This document shows positions 14,991 to 23,036 of a DNA stretch of 34,931 bases, piece after piece. Source of the DNA: Bacillota bacterium. GTDB lineage: Bacteria; Bacillota; Clostridia; Tissierellales; Peptoniphilaceae. The stretch spans positions 1 to 34,931 of the forward strand of contig JAEXBN010000032.1 in the NCBI GenBank assembly GCA_023394045.1. Direction: 5' to 3'. Numbering within the stretch: the first letter of the stretch is position 1; each line of letters begins with the position of its first letter. The notes beneath the pieces were generated by a model. That model saw only the letters and a program-made list of their open reading frames with translations, was not told the DNA's origin and did no database searches. The position numbers were made by a program, and so were the translations under genes.

Positions 14991-15785
14991 ATGCAGTATA
15001 ATTTTATTCAAATCCTGCTGATCTTTGTGGTCACCTTCATCGCGGCAATTGACCAGTTTAGCTTCCTCGAGTCGCTTTACCAGCCGATTGTCATGGGACC
15101 GGTCGTCGGTGCCATTTTAGGTGATGTCAACACAGGATTAGTCGTGGGCGCGACGTATCAGCTGCTCACCATCGGCAACATGCCGGTTGGTGGCGCACAG
15201 CCGCCGAACGCTGTTATCGGCGGAATTATGGCAACAGTTCTGGCGATTGCCTCCGGTCTGGAAACGACCGCCGCGGCAGCCACAGCGGTTCCGTTCGCGC
15301 TGCTTGGACAGTATGGCGTGACCGTGGTCTTTACGGCGATGTCGCCGCTGATGTCCAAAGCGGACAGCTATGCAGAGAATGCGGATCCGAAAGGCATTGA
15401 ACGCCTGAACTATTTGGCGATGGCCGCGCTGGGCGCAATCTTCGGAGTTATCGTCGTTGCATTCTTCCTAGCAGGCGCAAGCTTTGGCCGCCAGCTGGCC
15501 GATGCGATCCCGACCTGGTTTATGAATGGTCTGAGTGCAGCAGGCGGAATGATGCGCTATGTCGGTTTTGCCATTCTTCTGAAGATGATGCTTTCGCGTG
15601 ATCTGTGGGGCTTCTATTTTGCCGGTTTTGCACTGGCGGTCGTCGTCTCTGCCAATGAGGCGCTTGGCGGTTCGGCACTGTTGCTCCTGGCCTTTATCGG
15701 CTTTGCGATCGCATATTGGGATTATCAGATCCAGACGAAGCTGAAGACGTCTGAAGTCGTGGGAGGTGAAGAAGATGGCATATAA
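14991..15785 (+). CDS. PTS mannose-family IIC component (AgaW/AgaC-like)
   Basis: A 264-residue integral membrane channel subunit of the mannose-family PTS. The hallmark stretch around residues 36-80 (GPVVGAILGDVNTGLVVGA, LTIGNMPVGGAQPPNA) is clear and is followed by several further membrane segments. Length is typical for IIC. It has a good ribosome site (GAGAGGAGA) and its last bases overlap the ribosome site and start of the IID gene (11-base overlap), implying coupled synthesis of the IIC-IID membrane complex. Confidence 0.94.
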   Translation: MQYNFIQILLIFVVTFIAAIDQFSFLESLYQPIVMGPVVGAILGDVNTGLVVGATYQLLTIGNMPVGGAQPPNAVIGGIMATVLAIASGLETTAAAATAVPFALLGQYGVTVVFTAMSPLMSKADSYAENADPKGIERLNYLAMAALGAIFGVIVVAFFLAGASFGRQLADAIPTWFMNGLSAAGGMMRYVGFAILLKMMLSRDLWGFYFAGFALAVVVSANEALGGSALLLLAFIGFAIAYWDYQIQTKLKTSEVVGGEEDGI

Positions 15786-16782
15786 TATTCCTGAACACTA
15801 CAAAGATCAGACGCCGGCTCCCGCTCTAGATAAAAAGACGCTGAACAAAATGGTCTGGCGTTCGCTGTTCCTGCAGGCTTCCTTTAACTACGAGCGCATG
15901 CAGGCAGCAGGCTGGTTGTACGGCATTCTTCCGGGTCTGGAAAAAATCCATACGGATAAGGACGATCTTGCGGCTTCCATGGCACACAACCTGGAATTCT
16001 TCAATACGCATCCGTTCCTGGTCACGTTCGTCATGGGCATCGTGCTCTCGCTTGAACAGAACAAAGCAGATATCCCGACGATTCGTGCGGTCCGCGTTGC
16101 AGCGATGGGACCGTTGGGCGGCATCGGCGATGCGCTCTTCTGGTTCACCTTGGTTCCGATTACCGCTGGAATCACATCGAACATGGCGCTGCAAGGAAAC
16201 ATTGTTGCTCCATTCCTGTTCCTCTTAATCTTTAACGTCGCTCAGTTCATCGTTCGCTACTGGCTGATGCACTGGTCCTATAATATGGGAACCAAAGCGA
16301 TCGGTATTTTGACCGCCAATGCGCGCGAGTTCACCCGTGCAGCATCCATCCTCGGCGTGTTCGTCGTCGGCGCTCTGACCTGCATCTACGGCGGAACGGC
16401 CATCAAAACAGAGATTCCGAATGGCACCACGAATGCCGCCGTCGAGGTTGTGACCGTGGTTCCGAACGATCAGCTGCCGCAGTATGGCGAGTATCTCTAT
16501 AAGACGGATGACACCGGAAATCAGACGACGGAATTAAATGATGGCGCCAACATCGTCGATTTGGGCAATGGCAACAGCCAGATCACCTTCAATCGCAACG
16601 AGGAACAGCCGGTGACCATCAATATCCAGAAGATTCTGGACGGCGTTCTGCCGAAGCTGATCCCGCTGGGACTGACCCTGCTGCTGTACTTCCTGTTCTC
16701 GAAGAAAAAATGGACCCCGATCATGGGCATCCTGCTTCTCCTCGTGATTGGTATTGTCGGTGGATTTATCGGACTGTTCTAA
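15775..16782 (+). CDS. PTS mannose-family IID component with an enlarged loop
   Basis: A 335-residue IID subunit that forms the membrane sugar channel with IIC. It has the family opening (LNKMVWRSLFLQASFNYERMQAAGWLYG in overlapping parts), MAHNLEFFNTHPFL, AAMGPLGGIGDALFWFT and the C-terminal membrane block LPKLIPLGLTLLLYFLF. The start at 15775 has GGAGG seven bases upstream. IID proteins are usually about 270-300 residues; here the stretch between the TCIYGGTAIKTE segment and the NIQKILDGVLP segment is enlarged, an approximately 45-65 residue polar, Asn/Thr-rich loop (about 212-278). Confidence 0.94.
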   Translation: MAYNIPEHYKDQTPAPALDKKTLNKMVWRSLFLQASFNYERMQAAGWLYGILPGLEKIHTDKDDLAASMAHNLEFFNTHPFLVTFVMGIVLSLEQNKADIPTIRAVRVAAMGPLGGIGDALFWFTLVPITAGITSNMALQGNIVAPFLFLLIFNVAQFIVRYWLMHWSYNMGTKAIGILTANAREFTRAASILGVFVVGALTCIYGGTAIKTEIPNGTTNAAVEVVTVVPNDQLPQYGEYLYKTDDTGNQTTELNDGANIVDLGNGNSQITFNRNEEQPVTINIQKILDGVLPKLIPLGLTLLLYFLFSKKKWTPIMGILLLLVIGIVGGFIGLF

Positions 16783-16799
16783 TCGGATAGGAGCACAGT

Positions 16800-17228
16800 A
16801 TGGGAAATGCAGTAATTCTTGCCGCACATGGACGGTTGGCTGAAGGGGTGAAATCCGGGCTTGACCTCGTGGTCGGGCCGATGGAGAACCTCCGCACCGT
16901 CACCTTTGTGGAAGGCGACACCTACGAAATCATCGATCAAAAGCTCAACGACGCCGTTTCTTCGCTGGATGGGGCAACGAATCTCCTGTTCATCACGGAT
17001 TTAATGGGCGGAACGCCCTTCAACCGCGCTGTGATGCTCTTTGGAAATCGCCCGAACGTCCGCGTTCTGTCGGGATTGAACTTTGGCCTCGCTTATCAGG
17101 CACTGATTTCCGAGGAAGAAGATGTGGACGCCTATGCGCAGGAAGTGCTGGCTGCCGGTCATGAATCCATCGCGGTCTACGTCGCGCCCGAAGAGCATGA
17201 AAATGCGTCGGAAGAGGATGGAATTTGA
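16800..17228 (+). CDS. PTS mannose-family IIA component (AgaF-like)
   Basis: A 142-residue cytoplasmic EIIA of the mannose family. His10 in VILAAHGRLAEG is the phosphorylation site that accepts phosphate from HPr. The LFITDLMGGTPFNRAV and VLSGLNFGLAYQAL blocks are diagnostic. It is the last PTS gene of the plus arm, preceded by TAGGAG, and is followed 33 bases later by a hairpin with a T-run. The C-terminus is acidic (EEHENASEEDGI). Confidence 0.95.
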   Translation: MGNAVILAAHGRLAEGVKSGLDLVVGPMENLRTVTFVEGDTYEIIDQKLNDAVSSLDGATNLLFITDLMGGTPFNRAVMLFGNRPNVRVLSGLNFGLAYQALISEEEDVDAYAQEVLAAGHESIAVYVAPEEHENASEEDGI

Positions 17229-17261
17229 ACGCCGGCACAGGGAAAATGTAATGTGAAAAGG

Positions 17262-17304
17262 GGGACGACGGTGAGCCGGAAGGATTCATCGCCGTCCCTT
17301 TTTT
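17262..17304 (+). terminator. Terminator after the PTS IIA gene
   Basis: GGGACGACGGTGA pairs with TCATCGCCGTCCC (two internal mismatches or wobbles) around an 11-base loop and is followed by TTTTTT. It probably ends most transcripts of the yajC-PTS arm, leaving nagA dependent on read-through or its own promoter. Confidence 0.8.
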
Positions 17305-17415
17305 GTTCGGCTTTGTTGGGCTTCGTTTGGCGGCGGCGGAATCGGAGCGCCGTGCGGCTGTGCGCAGGCTGCTGCCTTGCGATGCTGCGAGCCGGATAAA
17401 ATTTTCCGGTCGAGC

Positions 17416-17445
17416 TTTTCCGGAAGCGGCGCTAGGGGGTATAGT
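17416..17445 (+). promoter_or_regulatory. Weak candidate promoter for nagA
   Basis: TATAGT at 17440 has only a poor -35 match (TTTTCC at 17416) 18 bases upstream. No TGGT-N4-ACCA operator copy is seen here. The remainder of the 17305-17579 gap holds nothing recognisable. Low confidence. Confidence 0.3.
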
Positions 17446-17579
17446 ATCAGTAGCAAAACGATCAAAAAAGCAAAAAGGTGAGGGGCGTTTGCCTCGGCAG
17501 CAGAAGGTTCCATTCCCAATGGAAAACGCGTCGCGGCAAGGAACGCTGGAACAATGCACGCTGGAAGAAGGAGAACATC

Positions 17580-18719
17580 ATGTTTTACCATGTCAAAGGA
17601 GTCGTCCTGGAAGACCGCATCTTGGAAGATGCACTGGTTGAGGTAAAGAATGGCGTATTCGGGCGCATTTTGCCTTATGGCGAAGCGCCGGAGGGCGAAG
17701 AGATCATCGATGCGGCGCAGTATCTCATGACTCCGGGTTTTGTCGATACTCATATCCATGGCTATCTGGGAAAGGACATCATGGATGCCGATCCGGAGAG
17801 CGTCAAGGTTATTTCCGAAGGCATCGTCCGCAATGGGGTCACATCGTTTCTGGCAACGACGCTGACCGCCTCGGCAGAACAGCTGGATGCGGCGTGCCGC
17901 GTGGTGGGAGAAACCGCTGATCAGGTCAAGGGATCCAAAGTGCGCGGGATTTTTCTTGAAGGGCCGTTTTTCACAGAAAAGCATAAGGGCGCCCAGAATC
18001 CGAAATATTTTGGGGATCCGGATCTGGAGAAACTGAAACGTTGGCAGGAGCTGTCCGGCGGGCGTGTGCGCAAGATTGCGATTGCGGCGGAGCGCGACGG
18101 CGTGGAAGAATTTACGAAGAAGGCGACGGAGATGGGAATTGTCGTCGCTATCGGCCACAGCGATGCTTCCTATGAGCAGGCTTATCAGGCGGTGATGGCT
18201 GGCGCCTCGGTCTTTGTGCACACCTACAATGGAATGAGCGGGCTGCACCACCGGGAGCCGGGCGTTGTCGGATGCGCGCTGTCGACGGATGACACGTATT
18301 GTGAGCTGATTTGCGATGGACACCATGTGCATCCGGCAGCTGCGCGCGTGGTGATGAAGGCGAAGGGGTATGACCGGACGGTGCTGATCACCGACTGCAT
18401 GATGGCAGGAGGACTCCAGCCGGGAATGTACAAGCTGGGCGAGTTTGATGTGAAGGTGGAAGGCGGAACGGCGCGTCTTGAATCCGGATCGCTGGCCGGT
18501 TCCGTGCTCAAATTGAATCAGGCGGTGAAGAATGTGGTCGACTGGGACATCGCGACGAAGTTCGAAGCCGTTCAGATGGCTTCACTGATTCCGGCGCGCA
18601 GCGTGGGCATCGATGATGTTTGCGGAAAAGTGGCCGAAGGCTACGCGGCGGATTTCAATTTGTTGACGGATGAGATGGATGTGGTGCAGACGTATCTTGA
18701 TGGCGAGTTGGTGCGATGA
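17580..18719 (+). CDS. nagA: N-acetylhexosamine-6-phosphate deacetylase
   Basis: A 379-residue amidohydrolase that removes acetate from N-acetylglucosamine- or N-acetylgalactosamine-6-phosphate. Metal and substrate motifs are visible: TPGFVDTHIHG (His58, His60), FLEGPFF, GHSDASYEQ, HTYNGMSGLHHREPG, ICDGHHVHP and the catalytic aspartate in LITDCMMAGG. The start at 17580 has AAGGAG about six bases upstream; a longer frame from 17478 lacks such a site. It completes the path from GalNAc-6-phosphate to AgaS, so it may act as an AgaA-type enzyme here, though sequence alone does not separate NagA from AgaA. It overlaps the RNase Z gene by four bases. Confidence 0.95.
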   Translation: MFYHVKGVVLEDRILEDALVEVKNGVFGRILPYGEAPEGEEIIDAAQYLMTPGFVDTHIHGYLGKDIMDADPESVKVISEGIVRNGVTSFLATTLTASAEQLDAACRVVGETADQVKGSKVRGIFLEGPFFTEKHKGAQNPKYFGDPDLEKLKRWQELSGGRVRKIAIAAERDGVEEFTKKATEMGIVVAIGHSDASYEQAYQAVMAGASVFVHTYNGMSGLHHREPGVVGCALSTDDTYCELICDGHHVHPAAARVVMKAKGYDRTVLITDCMMAGGLQPGMYKLGEFDVKVEGGTARLESGSLAGSVLKLNQAVKNVVDWDIATKFEAVQMASLIPARSVGIDDVCGKVAEGYAADFNLLTDEMDVVQTYLDGELVR

Positions 18720-19615
18720 TTGATGTTTGTCTCCTGGGCACGGGCGGCATGATGCCGCTTCCCGGACGCCATCTGACTTCGCTTTTGGTGCGCCACCAGG
18801 GGCATTCGGTGCTGATCGATTGCGGCGAGGGAACGCAGGTGGCCATCCGCCGCTACGGGTGGTCCATGCATTCCATTGATGCGATCTTGTTTACCCATGT
18901 CCATGGGGATCATGTGGCGGGGATTAGCGGTCTTCTCTCCTCCATGAGCACCGAGGGACGCCGCGAGGATGTCCATATCTACGGACCTCCCGCGATTGAA
19001 GAAGTGATCTCCAGCCTCTGCGTGGTGGTCGGCGTTCAGTTCGACGTTTATTTCCATATTGTCGACGAGGACACCTTCCGGGTTCGCGATCTTGAAATTA
19101 CGCCCTTTCCTGTGAAACACAACATTACTTGCTATGGCTACCGCATTGATTTACCGCGGCGCCCGAAGTTCCTTCCGGATCGGGCGAAAGCGCTGGGGAT
19201 TCCCGTTCAGCAATGGGGGCGGCTGCAAAATGGAGAGAGCATCTGGATGGGGCTGCACCATATCCATCCGGAAGAGGTGAGTGGGCCGTGGCGCAGAGGC
19301 TTGTCGCTGGTGTATGCGACGGACACCAGACCCTGTCTTGCGTTGGAAGAGGCTGCCTATGATGTGGATCTGCTGATTTGCGAAGGCATCTATGGCGATC
19401 CGGAAAAGACCAAAAGTGCCGAAGAAAAATGCCATATGACCGCTTGGGAAGCCGGCGATCTGGCGGATCAATCCGGCGCCAGAGCGACGTGGCTGACCCA
19501 TTACAGCCCGTCCTTCCGCAATCAGCAGGACTACGCGGAGCAGATGCGCGAGAAGCATCCGTCGGTTCGCTTTGCCGAAGACGGATGGCGGACGGTGCTG
19601 GATTTTGAGGAATGA
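18716..19615 (+). CDS. rnz: Ribonuclease Z-like metallo-beta-lactamase fold nuclease
   Basis: A 299-residue protein of the RNase Z/ElaC family, which matures the 3' end of tRNA precursors. It shows LIDCGEGTQVAIRRY, the metal motif FTHVHGDHVAG, VKHNITCYGYRI, ATDTRP, LLICEGIYGD and LTHYSP. The RRPKFLPDRAKALGIPVQQWGRLQNGESI region (split here as PDRAKALGIP and WGRLQNGE) matches the tRNA-handling part of RNase Z rather than other members of the fold. Length fits the short form. It starts inside the nagA stop (ATGA), an unexpected coupling of a housekeeping nuclease to an amino-sugar gene. Another metallo-hydrolase role cannot be excluded. Confidence 0.85.
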   Translation: MIDVCLLGTGGMMPLPGRHLTSLLVRHQGHSVLIDCGEGTQVAIRRYGWSMHSIDAILFTHVHGDHVAGISGLLSSMSTEGRREDVHIYGPPAIEEVISSLCVVVGVQFDVYFHIVDEDTFRVRDLEITPFPVKHNITCYGYRIDLPRRPKFLPDRAKALGIPVQQWGRLQNGESIWMGLHHIHPEEVSGPWRRGLSLVYATDTRPCLALEEAAYDVDLLICEGIYGDPEKTKSAEEKCHMTAWEAGDLADQSGARATWLTHYSPSFRNQQDYAEQMREKHPSVRFAEDGWRTVLDFEE

Positions 19616-19616
19616 G

Positions 19617-19680
19617 GATCTTTTGGACTGCAGATCTTTTGCGCTGCAGATCTTTTGAAATGAAGATTCTTTGGCATGAC
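19617..19680. repeat. Four-copy tandem repeat, 16 bp period
   Basis: GATCTTTTGGACTGCA, GATCTTTTGCGCTGCA, GATCTTTTGAAATGAA and GATTCTTTGGCATGAC follow one another immediately after the rnz stop. The rest of the 19616-19808 gap shows no gene and no clear terminator. Confidence 0.85.
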
Positions 19681-19808
19681 CATCCGTTGGAACCTCGTGA
19701 AATGGAGAACGGATGCAGAAGATCATGGGGAGCGGAATCAGAAGATAAAAAAGTTGGGACACGCGCGGGACAGGTGCCATGCTATGCTCTTGGTGAAAGG
19801 AGGATGGC

Positions 19809-20306
19809 ATGGCGCTTTTTTGGATTCCCTGGATTTGGCTGCTTGTCGGGCTGGCGGGGATTGGGGTGGTCGATGAACGGACGCGGCGGATCCCCAATCC
19901 GACGCTGCTCGCCCTAGCGGCGATGGAATGCGGGTGGATGATCGTTCAGACGGGCAGCGCCGTTCATGAGGCGGGATGGATGCAGGCAGCGCTTCCCATG
20001 GGACAGCGGATGCTGGCGGCTCTGCTGACCTTTGCGGTCAGCGGATGGATCGCATTGCTGAAACCCGGCGCTCTCGGCATGGGCGATTGTAAACTCATGG
20101 CGGTCTTGATGCTTTATTTTGATCTTGGCGACGGGCTTCTGGTTCTCTGGGTTTCTTTTTTTCTGACGCTGTTGCGCGGGATGTTCCGAATTCTGGTGGC
20201 GAAGCGGAACAAAGAGCCGCTCCTCGCGCTTCCCTTTGCTCCTCAGGCGGCGGTCTCGGGAGCACTTTGGTTTCTGGTTCAATGTTTTGGGCTGCTGGGA
20301 ACATGA
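19809..20306 (+). CDS. Small A24-type prepilin peptidase
   Basis: A 165-residue membrane aspartic protease of the type IV prepilin peptidase/TadV-CpaA group. The two catalytic aspartates are visible: one in VVDERTRRIPNPTL near residue 21 and one in GALGMGDCKLMAVL near residue 92 (the GxGD motif). Four to five membrane segments surround them. It lacks the N-terminal methylase domain of long PilD proteins, as expected of the short class. AAAGGAGG lies five bases before the start. No pilin, secretion ATPase or competence genes occur in the window, so its substrates are elsewhere in the genome. Confidence 0.88.
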   Translation: MALFWIPWIWLLVGLAGIGVVDERTRRIPNPTLLALAAMECGWMIVQTGSAVHEAGWMQAALPMGQRMLAALLTFAVSGWIALLKPGALGMGDCKLMAVLMLYFDLGDGLLVLWVSFFLTLLRGMFRILVAKRNKEPLLALPFAPQAAVSGALWFLVQCFGLLGT

Positions 20307-20381
20307 GCGTCGCGACATCTCTTTTCGATGCGCCGGATGGCGGCGGGCGCTTCCGATCCTGGTGAATGATCACGGGAGGGG

Positions 20382-20411
20382 TTGTTTTCCACTGAGCAGA
20401 ACAGATACAAT
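20382..20411 (+). promoter_or_regulatory. Candidate promoter of the ABC transporter operon
   Basis: TTGTTT at 20382 and TACAAT at 20406 are separated by 18 bases, about 100 bases upstream of the ABC ATPase start. A plausible sigma-A promoter; no other feature was seen between 20307 and 20508. Confidence 0.5.
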
Positions 20412-20508
20412 AAATAAAAAGGATACGGAAAAACAATGGCGCGGGAAGTTGTTCCGTGAAGATCCCGCGAAGCGGAAAAGATCAACGAAGAAAACCAAAG
20501 GAGCTGAT

Positions 20509-21258
20509 ATGATCGAATTAAACCACGTGACCAAACGCTTTGGAGATAAAGTGGCCGTCCACGATTTGTCGCTGACCCTTGATCCAGGGACGATCACTGG
20601 ATTTATTGGACCCAACGGTGCAGGAAAGACCACGACGATCCGGATGCTCTGCGGGATCCTCGCCCCCGATGAAGGAACGATTACCATCAACGGGCACTCC
20701 ATTCAGGAGGATCCGATTGCGGCGAAGGAAGAATTTGGCTACATTTCCGATAATCCCGATCTGTTTACGGCACTGCGCGGCAATGAATACATCAACTTTA
20801 TCTGCGACGTTTATGGCGTCGCGCCGGATGACCGGGCGAGACGCTTGGAGGAACTGCTTGATGAATTCGAAATGCGCGAGGCCATCGGGGACAAGATTTC
20901 CTCTTATTCTCATGGAATGCGCCAGAAAGTGCACATCATCGCGACGCTGATGCATGATCCGAGGCTCTGGATCATGGATGAGCCGATGACGGGGTTGGAT
21001 CCGCAGTCCTCCTTCCTGCTCAAACAGCGGATGAAAGCCCATGCCGGTCGGGGCAATACGGTGCTGTTTTCCACGCATGTGCTGGAAGTGGCGGAAAAAC
21101 TCTGCGATCGGATCGCCATCATCAACCATGGCGAGCTGTGCTATACCGGGACGCTTGATGCGCTGAAGGAACAGTATCCCGAAAGCTCGCTGGAGGAGAT
21201 CTTCCTCCGGGTGACCGGCTCGCGGGTCATGGCGCAGCATGAAGAGGTGGCGGAATGA
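20509..21258 (+). CDS. ABC transporter ATP-binding protein
   Basis: A 249-residue cytoplasmic ATPase subunit. Walker A is GPNGAGKTTT, the signature is SYSHGMRQK (an SxGxxQK variant typical of ABC-2 exporters), Walker B with its glutamate is LWIMDEPMTGLDP, and the switch histidine is in STHVLEVAEKLCDRI. The start at 20509 has AAAGGAG five bases upstream; an in-frame extension back to 20236 runs through the prepilin peptidase gene and is rejected. It overlaps its permease gene by four bases. An export function (lipid, drug or peptide) is likely from the ABC-2 resemblance; the substrate is unknown. Confidence 0.95.
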   Translation: MIELNHVTKRFGDKVAVHDLSLTLDPGTITGFIGPNGAGKTTTIRMLCGILAPDEGTITINGHSIQEDPIAAKEEFGYISDNPDLFTALRGNEYINFICDVYGVAPDDRARRLEELLDEFEMREAIGDKISSYSHGMRQKVHIIATLMHDPRLWIMDEPMTGLDPQSSFLLKQRMKAHAGRGNTVLFSTHVLEVAEKLCDRIAIINHGELCYTGTLDALKEQYPESSLEEIFLRVTGSRVMAQHEEVAE

Positions 21259-22952
21259 GAGCGCAACGATCTCTGTCGCGCTTTTGGAGCCTCGTGCGCG
21301 TCAACCTGAAGATGGCTCTATCTCGTGGAGGGACAGCCTTTGGTTCTAAAAAACGCCAAAACAGCATGATTCCAAAGGTGCTCTTCGGTCTGCTCTTTCT
21401 CTTTCTGGCGGGAATGTTTGGTTTCTTAGGCTGGCTGATGGAGAGCCAGTATCGCAGTATGGGGATGGAAGCTCAGTTTTTCCCAACGGTGGTACAATCG
21501 ACGATCGTGATGATCCTCGCGCTGCAATTTACGTTTACGACCGCGACGCTCTTCTACGCCTCGGATACGCGGATCTATCTGGCGATGCCCTTTTCTCCGT
21601 CGGAGCTTTTGGCTGCCAAATTTGTCACGCTGTTCGTCCAAGGCTATTTCTCCGTCCTCTATATCATGGTTCCGTTTGCGGTGGGGGGATTGATCAGCCA
21701 TTTCGCCATCCGGACGCTGATTTCTTGGCTCGTGCTGATCGTTTTGACGCCGTTCATTCCGGTGTGTCTCACCTCGCTCTTTATGATGCTTGTGCTTCAT
21801 GTGGTGCCGGCATTGCGCGACGAAGGACGGCTCACCATGATTTCCGGGATCATCTCCATCGTTGGAGCCGTCGGACTCTCGCTGACGATGCAGACCGGAT
21901 CGATGAATCTGGACGTGGCGTCCAGCGAAGCGATTGTTGCGATGCAATGGCCGGCCGCCGTCCAGATTCTTTTTCCCAGCTTGATGGCCGGACAGGAAAT
22001 GGCGTACGGTACGATGGGAGCCGCATGGGCGTATGGAGGCTTGCTGTTTGGTCTCAGTGTGCTTTGGGTGGCGGTCGCGCTGCTTCTATCGAGTCGCCTT
22101 TATATTCCGACGGTGCTGTCGATGACCAAAGCGTCTTCCGGAAAGAAGCTGGGATCCGAAGCCGTTCACCGTTCGATGCGGCGCCAAGCCAGCCCGATGA
22201 AGGCCTTTGCGCGGCGCGAGGTCCGGATGCTTCTTCGCACCCCGGCGTATATTCTGAACGTCCTGGTGACGCCTTATCTGATCATCGTGTTGTTTGGGGT
22301 GATTCTTCTGTTGAACCTGCAAAAGATGGGCGCAGAAGGTGGCGCGATCTTCAATGAATTCCTTCTTCCGGCGTATCATCAATGGATGGCGGAGCCGGGA
22401 CAGGCGCTGAAAGTCGCGGCGGCGACCGGAACGATGGTGGGTCTGTTCGCCAAGTCGGGATCCATTCTGGTCACGACCTTCACCAGGGATGCCTACCATA
22501 TCGAATTTTTGCAGTCGATTCCGGTTCCCGCCTTCACGATCGCGATGGGAAAATTCCTCGGAGGGTTCTTGCTTTCCCTTCCGCCGCTGCTGATCATTTG
22601 GGCGGCACTGTTTCTGCTCCCGTTTTACCCGCAGTTTCACCTCGTGGCGCTCCTCGTGGCGCTTTTGGTGATGATGAGTCTGAGCATGGCAGATCTGGCG
22701 TTGGATTTTCATCATCCCAAGCTGGATTGGGTGGATGAGACGCGCGCGGTCAAGAACAACAAAAATGTGATGATTTCTTCTCTGCTCAGTGTATTGCCGA
22801 TCGTGGCGCTCGGTCCTTTGATGATGATGGACGATCCGGCGATGGTTCTTGTGGCCGTTGGGGCGCTGAGTGTGGTGGTTGGAGCGGCTGCCCTGCTCGA
22901 TGTCCGTAAAAACGCGGATCGGCTTTTGGTGCGGATGAAAGAGAGCGAATAA
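21255..22952 (+). CDS. ABC transporter permease, exporter type
   Basis: A 565-residue membrane protein coupled to the preceding ATPase by an ATGA overlap. About twelve hydrophobic segments are visible in two halves (about 37-60, 75-100, 125-165, 180-205, 240-270, then 335-360, 385-405, 445-480, 500-560), separated by a polar region around 280-325 (LSMTKASSGKKLGSEAVHRS). That length and duplication fit a single-gene permease of the ABC-2 exporter kind, with the ATPase acting as homodimer. The substrate cannot be assigned. Confidence 0.88.
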   Translation: MRAQRSLSRFWSLVRVNLKMALSRGGTAFGSKKRQNSMIPKVLFGLLFLFLAGMFGFLGWLMESQYRSMGMEAQFFPTVVQSTIVMILALQFTFTTATLFYASDTRIYLAMPFSPSELLAAKFVTLFVQGYFSVLYIMVPFAVGGLISHFAIRTLISWLVLIVLTPFIPVCLTSLFMMLVLHVVPALRDEGRLTMISGIISIVGAVGLSLTMQTGSMNLDVASSEAIVAMQWPAAVQILFPSLMAGQEMAYGTMGAAWAYGGLLFGLSVLWVAVALLLSSRLYIPTVLSMTKASSGKKLGSEAVHRSMRRQASPMKAFARREVRMLLRTPAYILNVLVTPYLIIVLFGVILLLNLQKMGAEGGAIFNEFLLPAYHQWMAEPGQALKVAAATGTMVGLFAKSGSILVTTFTRDAYHIEFLQSIPVPAFTIAMGKFLGGFLLSLPPLLIIWAALFLLPFYPQFHLVALLVALLVMMSLSMADLALDFHHPKLDWVDETRAVKNNKNVMISSLLSVLPIVALGPLMMMDDPAMVLVAVGALSVVVGAAALLDVRKNADRLLVRMKESE

Positions 22953-23036
22953 GTTACAAAAAAACATAGAAGAACCATAAAGGGTAGATGATGAAGAGCC
23001 GTGCACATGCATTAGAGAGGGAAGTTAGGAGGGAAC

